A stretch of 17,883 nt of DNA from Acidobacteria bacterium CG_4_9_14_3_um_filter_49_7 (GTDB lineage: Bacteria > Acidobacteriota > Holophagae > Thermotomaculales > Thermotomaculaceae): positions 1-17,883 of the forward strand of contig PFTO01000162.1 of the NCBI GenBank assembly GCA_002789615.1, in the 5' to 3' direction. A program made the position numbers and the translations under genes. Below, in pieces: positions 6,498 to 13,612 of this stretch. The notes under the pieces are model-generated. The model saw only the letters and a list, made by a program, of their open reading frames with translations. It was not told the DNA's origin and made no database searches. Position 1 is the first letter of the stretch, and the number at the start of each line of letters is the position of its first letter.

Positions 6498-6522
6498 CGA
6501 CTCCGAGGCACGACGTGCCTTT
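6498..6522 (-). repeat. Inverted partial copy of the hairpin-B repeat
   Basis: Read on the minus strand, this segment has GGCACG-T-CGTGCC, a 6-pair stem, followed by T and CGGAGTCG. Copies 1 and 2 near 478-611 have the same hairpin core (GGCACGAAGTGCC in copy 1). Copy 1 also has the same CGGAGTCG flank. The match covers about 25 bases, so common origin is likely but not certain. Confidence 0.5.
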
Positions 6523-6578
6523 GAGAGTTTTGGGGAACTGGATCAGTCGTGTGCAGATTCGAATCAGGGGGAATCACT

Positions 6579-6606
6579 TGATTCGGATATATGTATCCGA
6601 TACACT
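6579..6606 (+). promoter_or_regulatory. Candidate promoter with palindromic operator
   Basis: TTGATT (6579-6584) and TACACT (6601-6606) are spaced 16 bases apart, each with 4 of 6 consensus matches. Almost the whole spacer is the palindrome TCGGATA-TATG-TATCCGA (6583-6600). A repressor dimer at such a site would block RNA polymerase. It would drive the 813-residue protein gene, with a leader of about 90 bases. Both boxes are weak, so the promoter call is tentative. The palindrome itself is exact. Confidence 0.4.
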
Positions 6607-6702
6607 ACCTGTCAGATCATTCATAATTGCGGTTAACCCAATGAGCCAATCGGTTTTCCTGACTGGCCGGCAAACAGTCTTGTGCGTTAAGGGAGTGAGA
6701 AT

Positions 6703-9144
6703 ATGTCAAACCAACCGTCATCTCATCATTCATCAAATCAGAGTCCTTCCAGAGGCTTCTTTCGATCAGCGATCAAGGAATGGGGGCGCAAATGGGCGAG
6801 GCGCAAGTGGCGCCGCCAGTTAAAGAAAGCACAGGTCAATCGAACCGGACTGCTGGCCAATATTGGCCAGGCTGCGTGGCAAAACGGTATCAGGGTTGCC
6901 GGTTCCGATACCGTATGGGAAACGTTGACTACGTTGTCCGGACAATCCGGCACTGTGCCAGCGGCCACCCATGCTGCCCAATCTGCTCTTCAGGATAAAA
7001 CTGTCGCGTACCAGGAAGCGGAAAAGCAGTGGAACGGGAAACTCCAGGGCGCATCCGCGGACATTCTGAGCAAGAAACAGGCATATGACGAGCTCCATCG
7101 GGCTATTCTAGCTCAGCATGAAGCCGATCGTACTACCCGATCCCGGCTGGAGGCCATTCAAAGGGAAGTGGAAAGTCTGCGTGGAAACGAATCCACGGCT
7201 GCTATTTCCGACCACACGCAGGATCCGGAGCGTCAAATAGCCGCGCGGGAACAGGAACGTCATAAACTGGTGGACTACCTGACTCAGGTCGACTCCTATC
7301 TGAACAGTGTGCAGCCCCAGCTTGCAACTCTGCAGGAGCAGTTGGAGCAGGCAAGCGCACACGAGCAACAGTTGTCCGAACAGAAAAAAGCTGAACTGAC
7401 CGATCTCGGACAGGGTATCCGTGCTCTGGAGCAGCAATTGAAAGGCCTATCCAGTCAGCAGAACGAACTCTCCGGAAAGACCGGCAATTTAATCAGAGAA
7501 CTTGGACAACTAATAGTAAATGAAGGTTCTGATGCCCCGGCGTTGCTGGAAAGCCTTGGACTGCTACGAGCCCACGACGACGAAATGCGCCGGCTGGAAG
7601 AGACCCTTGCCAGTTCTCGTGAAGAAAGCAGTCAGATGCCAAGAGGGACAATGGCTAAGTTTTTCCTCACAATCGTAGGCGTTCCGGTTTTCTTCTTTAT
7701 ATTTATTTTTGGCGGGCTGACCGCATTCCATATGTGGCAATCCTGGTTCGAAATGCAAAGCATTCAATCCGGCATCAAATCCGCCCTGCAACCCTCCATT
7801 TCCCCCTATCTGAACCATCCTCTGAAAAACAACCCGGCTTATCGTCTGGCCGATCGCCTCGCTGCGGCCCGAGACAAGGGAGATGAAAAAGCCGCAAAAA
7901 ACACCCTTTTGGATATTTGCAAAAAGATCCACCTGGGGATCTATACAATTGATAACAAACAGATACTGGCGGGCGCCGAGCGAAACGATAAAGACTTCTA
8001 TCTCTATGATTTTCAAAGGGGAATCCTGGCCCGCTCTTACATTGACAGGAACGTAACGGGAATGCCTGCACACAACCGCCTCATTGCAAAACTAGTTTTT
8101 AAAACAGACCAGAACAATACGTTTGATCAGGCATTTAGAGAGCTCCTGGCTGAACGGTATCAGGACGCGGTTGCCCATCCGGACCGGCCGGAAAACTTCC
8201 TGCCCCTGCTGATCGACGGACTGGCCCGGCATGAGGTAACGCCACACTCGCTGGGAGAATTAACGTCGAGATCGATTGACCAGCTGGACGTGGACGACAT
8301 TCAGTCTTTTCTGATCTTTCTGGACTTCTTTGTTCCGGCACCACCAGAGCACGAGGTCCGGTCTACTGTTGGATCATTTTCCCTGAGTACACCGGTTTAC
8401 GCATCGTCGTTGTGTGACAAGATAGCCGGAAAAGAAGCCAAGTCTTACTGGGAAAAAGGATCTTCCTTATTGCCTGACTTTATGGAAAAACTGCCCGGCA
8501 AAGCCGTGGGAGTGGCGGCAAAAGGGCTGGGCAACTCAATGAGCGTACTCGGTGTTCTGGGAGACATCCTGATTCTCCGGGGCATTCAACTTGAAATCCG
8601 TCCAGCCGGAGGACTAGTGATCAGTCTTCCCCATACCAACAAATCAAGAATGGACGACTCCCTGCCAACATATCAATTCACCGCCGTGGCCACATTCCAA
8701 TGCGAGGTTTCAGCAGAAGTAGCCAAATGCGGATGGCTAGTGGGAAAGTCTATTCCAGAGAACGGTCCGCTGCAGAATGTTGAGATCACCTGGGACTTCA
8801 GTCCACAGATCGGGAAAAGGGTTGCCTTCCACGATGCAGATGAATTCATTGCCAACACAAGGATGCTTACCAACGAGAACGGAAAAGCCGCTGTAACGCT
8901 CCGTGCAATGCCTTGTCCGGCTCAAGATGGAACCCTGTGGAAGGATGATTTTCATAAGGTAACTGCCTCGGGCCGCTTTGTGTCTGCCCAGATTCCCAGT
9001 CCCCTGTCCTCACTGGGTGGTCCGGTTTCCACTGCCATCAGCATGCTGCCTGGATTTTATGAGATTGTCACCGGTGGACGGAAGGCCTATTCGACCCTTG
9101 ATGTAAACTATCATGAAAATGAACCGGGAAACGAGCAGTATTGA
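6703..9144 (+). CDS. Large coiled-coil membrane protein with C-terminal Ig-like segment, unrecognised
   Basis: The 813-residue product has a hydrophilic basic N-terminus (RRKWRRQLKK, 33-42) and no signal peptide. A long Gln/Glu-rich heptad-like region spans about 95-265, and one strong membrane helix lies at about 320-345. A soluble part of about 465 residues follows. Near the C-terminus, VEITWDFSP (693-701) and LTNENGKAAVTLRAMP (722-737) look like strands of a bacterial Ig-like (Big_1-type) domain. The predicted topology is a cytoplasmic coiled coil, a single anchor and a periplasmic C-terminal region; this is inferred from the positive-inside bias. I do not recognise the family. GGGAG at 6691-6695, seven bases before the ATG, fixes the start. 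mtgA follows after 45 bases and is probably co-transcribed, which hints at an envelope or cell-wall role. Confidence 0.9.
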   Translation: MSNQPSSHHSSNQSPSRGFFRSAIKEWGRKWARRKWRRQLKKAQVNRTGLLANIGQAAWQNGIRVAGSDTVWETLTTLSGQSGTVPAATHAAQSALQDKTVAYQEAEKQWNGKLQGASADILSKKQAYDELHRAILAQHEADRTTRSRLEAIQREVESLRGNESTAAISDHTQDPERQIAAREQERHKLVDYLTQVDSYLNSVQPQLATLQEQLEQASAHEQQLSEQKKAELTDLGQGIRALEQQLKGLSSQQNELSGKTGNLIRELGQLIVNEGSDAPALLESLGLLRAHDDEMRRLEETLASSREESSQMPRGTMAKFFLTIVGVPVFFFIFIFGGLTAFHMWQSWFEMQSIQSGIKSALQPSISPYLNHPLKNNPAYRLADRLAAARDKGDEKAAKNTLLDICKKIHLGIYTIDNKQILAGAERNDKDFYLYDFQRGILARSYIDRNVTGMPAHNRLIAKLVFKTDQNNTFDQAFRELLAERYQDAVAHPDRPENFLPLLIDGLARHEVTPHSLGELTSRSIDQLDVDDIQSFLIFLDFFVPAPPEHEVRSTVGSFSLSTPVYASSLCDKIAGKEAKSYWEKGSSLLPDFMEKLPGKAVGVAAKGLGNSMSVLGVLGDILILRGIQLEIRPAGGLVISLPHTNKSRMDDSLPTYQFTAVATFQCEVSAEVAKCGWLVGKSIPENGPLQNVEITWDFSPQIGKRVAFHDADEFIANTRMLTNENGKAAVTLRAMPCPAQDGTLWKDDFHKVTASGRFVSAQIPSPLSSLGGPVSTAISMLPGFYEIVTGGRKAYSTLDVNYHENEPGNEQY

Positions 9145-9189
9145 ACAGTATCGATTGCGGAAGAATCGGTCCGGTGGTCTCCCGGCGCC

Positions 9190-9936
9190 ATGGGTAGAAC
9201 AATGTATCGCAAAGTTAAAACCGTTGTCGTCGTCTCTGTTCTGTCATTCGGATTACTGATTGGTTTTTGCGCATGGGTTGTCCATCAGGCTTCGTCCGAT
9301 CTGCCCGGGGAATCTCAAATCCGGGATACCATTTTGAAACGGTACCCCTCCAAACCCTACGCAACATGGGTTCCCCTCAATGACATCTCCCCCGAGCTTC
9401 AGCAAGCCGTTATCACCTGGGAGGACCCTACATTTTATGCTAACAACGGCTTCAACATTCCCGAAATCATGCGGTCCGTTGTGCGCGACGTTCGAGCAGG
9501 GGCATATGTGAGGGGCGGCAGCACGATTACCCAGCAGGTGGCCAAGAACATGTATCTGAGCCCCAGAAAAACACTGCGCAGGAAACTGCGTGAAGCCATC
9601 CTTACCTTGTATATTGAAAGCGCACTGAGCAAACATGAAATTCTTGAAGTTTATCTGAATATCGCCGAATGGGGACCGCATATTCAGGGCATCGAAGCGG
9701 CTGCGAGATACTATTTCGGTAAATCTGCGGCATCTTTGAACTGGGAGGAATCTGCACTTCTGGCAGGTATTTTGCAGAACCCAGTCCTTTTCAACCCCCG
9801 AACATATCCAAAACGATCCAGGGGAAACCAGGTACAGGTACTGGATAAACTCCTTCGCTTCGGCAAATTGTCCCCTACGGAGCATGCTGCCTCACTCAGA
9901 AAAAGTATTCGATTGAATCCAGATCCTTTACAGTAG
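9190..9936 (+). CDS. mtgA: Monofunctional peptidoglycan glycosyltransferase (GT51)
   Basis: The protein polymerises lipid II into glycan strands at the outer face of the inner membrane. Seen in the 248-residue product: a membrane anchor at 11-31, the first GT51 motif as EDPTFYANNGFN (78-89), and the second motif RGGSTITQQVAKNMYLS (108-124). The RRKLRE...ALSKHEILEVYLN block (130-156) follows, then EWGPHIQGIEAAARYYFGK (160-178) and LLAGILQNP. There is no transpeptidase domain, so it is the monofunctional type. Odd point: the family normally has EDxxFxxHxGxD, but here the histidine is N85 and the final acid is N89, while the catalytic E78 and E135 are kept. No clear ribosome site precedes ATG 9190, and ATG 9202 is an alternative. 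The gene probably belongs with the upstream coiled-coil gene. Confidence 0.92.
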   Translation: MGRTMYRKVKTVVVVSVLSFGLLIGFCAWVVHQASSDLPGESQIRDTILKRYPSKPYATWVPLNDISPELQQAVITWEDPTFYANNGFNIPEIMRSVVRDVRAGAYVRGGSTITQQVAKNMYLSPRKTLRRKLREAILTLYIESALSKHEILEVYLNIAEWGPHIQGIEAAARYYFGKSAASLNWEESALLAGILQNPVLFNPRTYPKRSRGNQVQVLDKLLRFGKLSPTEHAASLRKSIRLNPDPLQ

Positions 9937-10185
9937 TACGCTCATTCCAGACATCTCCCGGATGGTTCCGGAAAATCCCGGCTATAACACCGGCACGCAT
10001 CATAAATATATACAGCCTATATCATATGAAGGAGATTTCGCCCCGCATCGAAACCGTTTCCGGAAAGGGGGAGACAGCTACCCTACAAATTTCCGGCTCC
10101 TTTTCAAGTCACCCGCCACATCATCTTCTGTTCACCATTTGCGGCACCGCAAGCCTTCCACGGTGCTTCTATCCGAAGATTTTTC
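9937..10185. other. Intergenic region before the tRNA-Leu promoter
   Basis: This stretch has no convincing gene. A 75-codon frame at 9962-10189 and a 58-codon frame at 10026-10202 lack ribosome sites, and both run into the tRNA promoter. A 5-pair hairpin CCGGA-TGGT-TCCGG (9958-9971) has no T-run. A 6-pair hairpin (GCACCG 10144-10149 with CGGTGC 10161-10166) is followed at some distance by TTTTTC. Either could end the mtgA transcript, weakly. An AT-rich patch lies at about 10001-10028. Confidence 0.5.
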
Positions 10186-10213
10186 TTGACATTGCTCTGT
10201 AACGTTCTAAAAT
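10186..10213 (+). promoter_or_regulatory. Strong promoter of the tRNA-Leu/tig operon
   Basis: A consensus TTGACA (10186-10191) lies 16 bases before TAAAAT (10208-10213, 5 of 6 matches). Transcription would begin near 10220, about 30 bases before the mature tRNA 5' end. This is the best sigma-70 promoter in the window, and no later promoter is evident before tig. Confidence 0.75.
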
Positions 10214-10249
10214 CCACATTGTTGAACACCGCCGGGTTCTGCCAGAAAT

Positions 10250-10335
<86 letters not shown>

Positions 10336-10379
10336 TAAATCCAATAACAATTTGCAATGATCAAATAAGGAGATTCCAC

Positions 10380-11774
10380 ATGGAAACCAGAGTTGAGACA
10401 TTGAGTCCTGTTACTCGAAAACTGTTGATTGACTTGAAACCTGAAGAAATTAACGAAGAATACACCTCTGTAATCAATGAGTTGAAAAAAAGGGTCAAAA
10501 TTCCCGGATTTCGAAAGAACAAAGCACCCCGACACCTGGTTGAAACACGGTTCCGGAGAGAAATTGAACAGGAAATAATCCGCTTTGTAGCCAACGACAA
10601 GTATCCCGCCGCAGCGGAAGGAGCGGAAAAAGAACTGGGGAAAATTATCCGTGAAGAAATTGTAGATTTTAAACTGAATCCCGATCATTCGGTTTCAGCC
10701 GGCTTTTATGTGGAGATTCTTCCTGAATTTGACATCAAGGAAATGGACAACCCGACATTGACCATCCCCAAACAGGAAAAGAATCTGGAAGAAACCGCCG
10801 CAAAGGTACTGGCAGATCTCCAGCAACAACGGGCCCAACTGAAACCTGTAGAAAAGGAAAAAGCTGAAAAGAATGATTTCGTGGAAATCCGGTTGGAAGG
10901 CAAAGACAAAGAAGGGAAAGCCCTTATCAACAATGAGAAACTGGAGCTGGAGCTTCAGGCTGACGGCTACTGGGCACCCCTTGTTCCGGAGCTTGTCGGC
11001 ATGACCGTTGGTGAAGAAAAGACATTCACGACCGCCTATCCGGATAATGAAAGATACGGAATGCTCAAGGGAAAAACTGTCTCATTTGTCGCGGAACTGA
11101 AACAGATCCTGGAAAAGACGATACCTGAAATCGATGATGATTTCGCAAAAGAAATGGGAAAGTTCGATACGCTGGATGCGTTGAAGGAAGATATCAGACA
11201 GAATCTAGCTGAAAAGTACGAGCAGGCTGAAAAGTCCGCAAAGCAGCGCGCCGTGTTGGATCACCTGTTGAGTACATACGAATTTGAAGCACCGCCTACC
11301 CTGGCGCACGAAGAAGCGCGTAAGATGACTGAAAATTATTTCAGCCAGATGGCCCGTTATGGAATCCCTATGGAAAAGGATGAAGATAAAATCAAGGCAA
11401 TTTACGAACAAAGTAAAGGGGAGGCTGAACAGCGGGTAAAAGAATCACTCCTGCTCGCCCGCTTTGCCGAATTGTACAAAGTAGAAGTTGAAGAATCAGA
11501 AATAGACAATGTGCTGGAAAAAGCCGCCGCAGGGTTTGGAGAAAATGCCACGGTACAACAAGTCCGTAAGATTTTTGAGGAGCAGGGCGAGCTGGACAAC
11601 ATCAAGGGAATGGTCCGCAATGACAAGACCTTTGATCTTTTGGTGGGAAAGGCCTCTTTTGAGGAAAAGGATATGAGCCATGAAGGCCATGACCAAGGCC
11701 ACGAAGGCCATGACCATAAAGAAAAACCGGTTGCGATAAGCCCTTCGGAACCGAAAGAAGGAACGGAGGAATAG
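10380..11774 (+). CDS. tig: Trigger factor (ribosome-bound chaperone, peptidyl-prolyl isomerase)
   Basis: The protein binds near the ribosomal exit tunnel and helps nascent chains fold. The 464-residue product has the N-terminal ribosome-binding domain with a signature loop PGFRKNKAP (42-50); the usual form is GFRxGK, so one glycine is replaced by asparagine. It then has the FKBP-like domain from about 160, with GMTVGEEKTF, and a helical C-terminal domain of alternating Lys/Glu segments to about 430. Odd point: an extra tail from residue 432 contains HEGHDQG-HEGHDHK, made by a 21-bp duplication, and ends in an acidic stretch. AAGGAG lies 7 bases before ATG 10380. The tig, clpP, clpX, lon order is widely conserved. 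Confidence 0.96.
   Translation: METRVETLSPVTRKLLIDLKPEEINEEYTSVINELKKRVKIPGFRKNKAPRHLVETRFRREIEQEIIRFVANDKYPAAAEGAEKELGKIIREEIVDFKLNPDHSVSAGFYVEILPEFDIKEMDNPTLTIPKQEKNLEETAAKVLADLQQQRAQLKPVEKEKAEKNDFVEIRLEGKDKEGKALINNEKLELELQADGYWAPLVPELVGMTVGEEKTFTTAYPDNERYGMLKGKTVSFVAELKQILEKTIPEIDDDFAKEMGKFDTLDALKEDIRQNLAEKYEQAEKSAKQRAVLDHLLSTYEFEAPPTLAHEEARKMTENYFSQMARYGIPMEKDEDKIKAIYEQSKGEAEQRVKESLLLARFAELYKVEVEESEIDNVLEKAAAGFGENATVQQVRKIFEEQGELDNIKGMVRNDKTFDLLVGKASFEEKDMSHEGHDQGHEGHDHKEKPVAISPSEPKEGTEE
11679..11720 (+). repeat. 21-bp tandem repeat encoding the histidine-rich tail of trigger factor
   Basis: Two in-frame 21-bp units (11679-11699 and 11700-11720) encode HEGHDQG and HEGHDHK, giving five histidines in 14 residues. 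They differ at a few bases, mostly at the 3' end of the unit. Confidence 0.85.
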
Positions 11775-11775
11775 C

Positions 11776-12375
11776 ATGTTAATTCCGATGGTGATTGAAC
11801 AGACAGGACGGGGAGAAAGGGCGTACGACATCTATTCACGCCTGCTGAAAGACAATATCATCTTTATCGGAACGCCAATCGATGACAATGTCGCAAATGT
11901 AGTGATTGCCCAGCTTCTGTTTCTGGAAGCAGAAAATCCTGACAAGGACATTTCTATCTACATCAACTCTCCCGGCGGCTCTGTTTCCGCAGGATTGGCC
12001 ATTTACGATACGATGCAGTTTATCAAACCGGATGTCAGCACAATCTGTATCGGCCAGGCCGCTTCCATGGGAGCAGTTCTGCTAGCCGGCGGATCAAAGG
12101 GAAAGCGGTTTTCCCTACCCAATTCGCGAATCCTGATTCATCAGCCAATGGGGGGCATGCAGGGACAGGCATCGGACATCCAGATCCACGCGAATGAAAT
12201 CGCCAGAATCAAATCCCTGCTCAACACCATTCTGGCATCACACACCGGAAAGCCGGTGTCTCAGATTGAAAAAGATACGGACCGCGACAACATCATGTCA
12301 CCGGAAGAAGCAATTTCTTACGGACTGATGGATCGCATTATCACAAAGAAAGAGGAAACAGGAGATGACAACTAA
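11776..12375 (+). CDS. clpP: ATP-dependent Clp protease proteolytic subunit
   Basis: The serine peptidase forms the double-heptamer barrel that degrades substrates unfolded by ClpX or ClpA. The 199-residue product has the full catalytic triad: S97 in GQAASMGA, H122 in ILIHQP, and D171 in DTDRDN. It also has the SPGGSVSAGLAIYD strand-turn (65-78). The N-terminus (MLIPMVIEQTGRGERAYDIYSRLL) is nearly the mature form, with little or no propeptide. GGAGG at 11765-11769 lies 6 bases before ATG 11776, inside the end of tig. The start follows the tig stop by one base. The 3' end overlaps clpX by 11 bp, which fits translational coupling and joint dosage of protease and unfoldase. Confidence 0.98.
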   Translation: MLIPMVIEQTGRGERAYDIYSRLLKDNIIFIGTPIDDNVANVVIAQLLFLEAENPDKDISIYINSPGGSVSAGLAIYDTMQFIKPDVSTICIGQAASMGAVLLAGGSKGKRFSLPNSRILIHQPMGGMQGQASDIQIHANEIARIKSLLNTILASHTGKPVSQIEKDTDRDNIMSPEEAISYGLMDRIITKKEETGDDN

Positions 12376-13612
12376 ACAACAGAAGGTCGACAATAACAAC
12401 AAATGCTCCTTTTGCGGTCGCCCCGACCATGAAGTCGAAAAGCTCATCATGGGAAATGGCGTTTTTATCTGCAACGAATGCATTGACCTTTGTTCGGAAA
12501 TTCTGCAACAGGATGATGAAGCCGCTGTACCTGATGTAATGAACAGCAAACTGAAGGACCTCCCGAAACCGATGGAAATCAAGGCCACACTGGATCAATA
12601 TGTCATTGAGCAGGACGAAGCCAAGAAGAAGTTGTCAGTAGCTGTTTATAATCACTACAAGAGGATTAAGCACAACCGGCAATCTAACCAGGTCAAACTG
12701 GAAAAGAGCAATGTACTGCTGGTGGGTCCGACAGGCACGGGGAAAACCCTGCTGGCTCAGACCCTTGCCACCAGCCTTCAGGTTCCGTTTGCCATCGCTG
12801 ACGCTACAACTTTGACAGAGGCGGGTTATGTGGGAGAAGACGTGGAAAATATTTTGCTGCGGCTTCTTCAAAACGCCGATTTTGACGTAAAAAAAGCAGA
12901 AAAGGGTATCATTTATATAGATGAAATTGACAAAATTGGAAGAAAAAGCGAAAACCCGTCTATCACACGGGATGTCTCCGGTGAAGGCGTTCAACAGGCA
13001 CTGCTGAAAATTCTGGAAGGCACCACTGCCAATGTCCCACCCCAGGGTGGACGGAAGCATCCGTACCAGGAGTTCATTCAGATTGATACATCCAATATAC
13101 TGTTTATCTGTGGGGGTGCCTTTGTCGGCATTGAAAAGACTATTTCAAACCGGCTGGGACGAAAGGTAGTAGGTTTCAAAACCGGTGAGAATGAAAGTTT
13201 GGAAATGGTCTCATCCGATGGTATTCTCCACCACATCATGTCCGAGGATCTAACCAAGTATGGTCTGATCCCTGAACTGGTGGGGAGAATTCCGGTCATC
13301 GCAGTACTGGATGAATTGGATGAAGTTGCACTGAAACGCATCCTGCTGGAGCCAAAAAATTCCCTCGCCCGCCAGTATGAACATATTTTCAAACTGGACA
13401 AAATAAAGCTTCGTTTCACAGATGGTGCCATCTCCGCTATTGTCGAGCAAGCCACGCACAGCGGCCTCGGAGCACGGGGACTTCGTCAGATCATGGAAGA
13501 GGTTATGATGGACTATATGTTTGAATCCCCTTCTATGGCTGACCGTTCAGAACTTACGGTTACGGCCAAAGACGTGAAACGCACTTTAACGACTCGGAAA
13601 AAAACCGGATGA
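12365..13612 (+). CDS. clpX: ClpX unfoldase subunit of ClpXP protease
   Basis: This is an AAA+ hexameric unfoldase that recognises tagged proteins and feeds them to ClpP. The 415-residue product has the N-terminal C4 zinc-binding domain (C14, C17, C36, C39) and Walker A GPTGTGKT (121-128). It also has the substrate-gripping pore loop GYVGED (154-159), Walker B IIYIDEID (182-189) and the box-VII and sensor region toward GLGARGLRQIMEE. The ClpP-docking loop is VGF in RKVVGFKTG, a common variant of the IGF tripeptide. Length is normal. The start is inside clpP (11 bp overlap), and the TGA stop overlaps the lon ATG in ATGA. Confidence 0.98.
   Translation: MTTKQQKVDNNNKCSFCGRPDHEVEKLIMGNGVFICNECIDLCSEILQQDDEAAVPDVMNSKLKDLPKPMEIKATLDQYVIEQDEAKKKLSVAVYNHYKRIKHNRQSNQVKLEKSNVLLVGPTGTGKTLLAQTLATSLQVPFAIADATTLTEAGYVGEDVENILLRLLQNADFDVKKAEKGIIYIDEIDKIGRKSENPSITRDVSGEGVQQALLKILEGTTANVPPQGGRKHPYQEFIQIDTSNILFICGGAFVGIEKTISNRLGRKVVGFKTGENESLEMVSSDGILHHIMSEDLTKYGLIPELVGRIPVIAVLDELDEVALKRILLEPKNSLARQYEHIFKLDKIKLRFTDGAISAIVEQATHSGLGARGLRQIMEEVMMDYMFESPSMADRSELTVTAKDVKRTLTTRKKTG

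Larger units (their letters stand above)
6353..6702. other. Divergent intergenic region
   Basis: There is no convincing gene. The region contains an inverted relic of the hairpin repeat (6498-6522). It also holds a set of GATTC/GAATC motifs: the palindrome GATTCGAATC at 6557-6566, and GAATCACTTGATTC at 6571-6584. A palindrome that overlaps a possible promoter lies at 6583-6600. A second -10-like TATGAT at 6421-6426 lacks a good -35. The open frame from 6515 continues out of frame into the downstream gene and shows no protein-like features. Confidence 0.5.

Noticed and set aside
6515..6823. 102-codon plus-strand frame before the 813-residue gene
   Set aside because: It overlaps the downstream gene out of frame, has no ribosome site, and the real gene has a clear GGGAG seven bases before its ATG.
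7564..8073. 169-codon minus-strand frame inside the coiled-coil protein gene
   Set aside because: It lies opposite a continuous 813-codon frame with coherent coiled-coil and membrane features, and the composition looks random.
9962..10202. Short plus-strand frames between mtgA and tRNA-Leu (75 and 58 codons)
   Set aside because: No ribosome sites precede them, there are no recognisable features, and both run into or through the TTGACA promoter of the tRNA operon.
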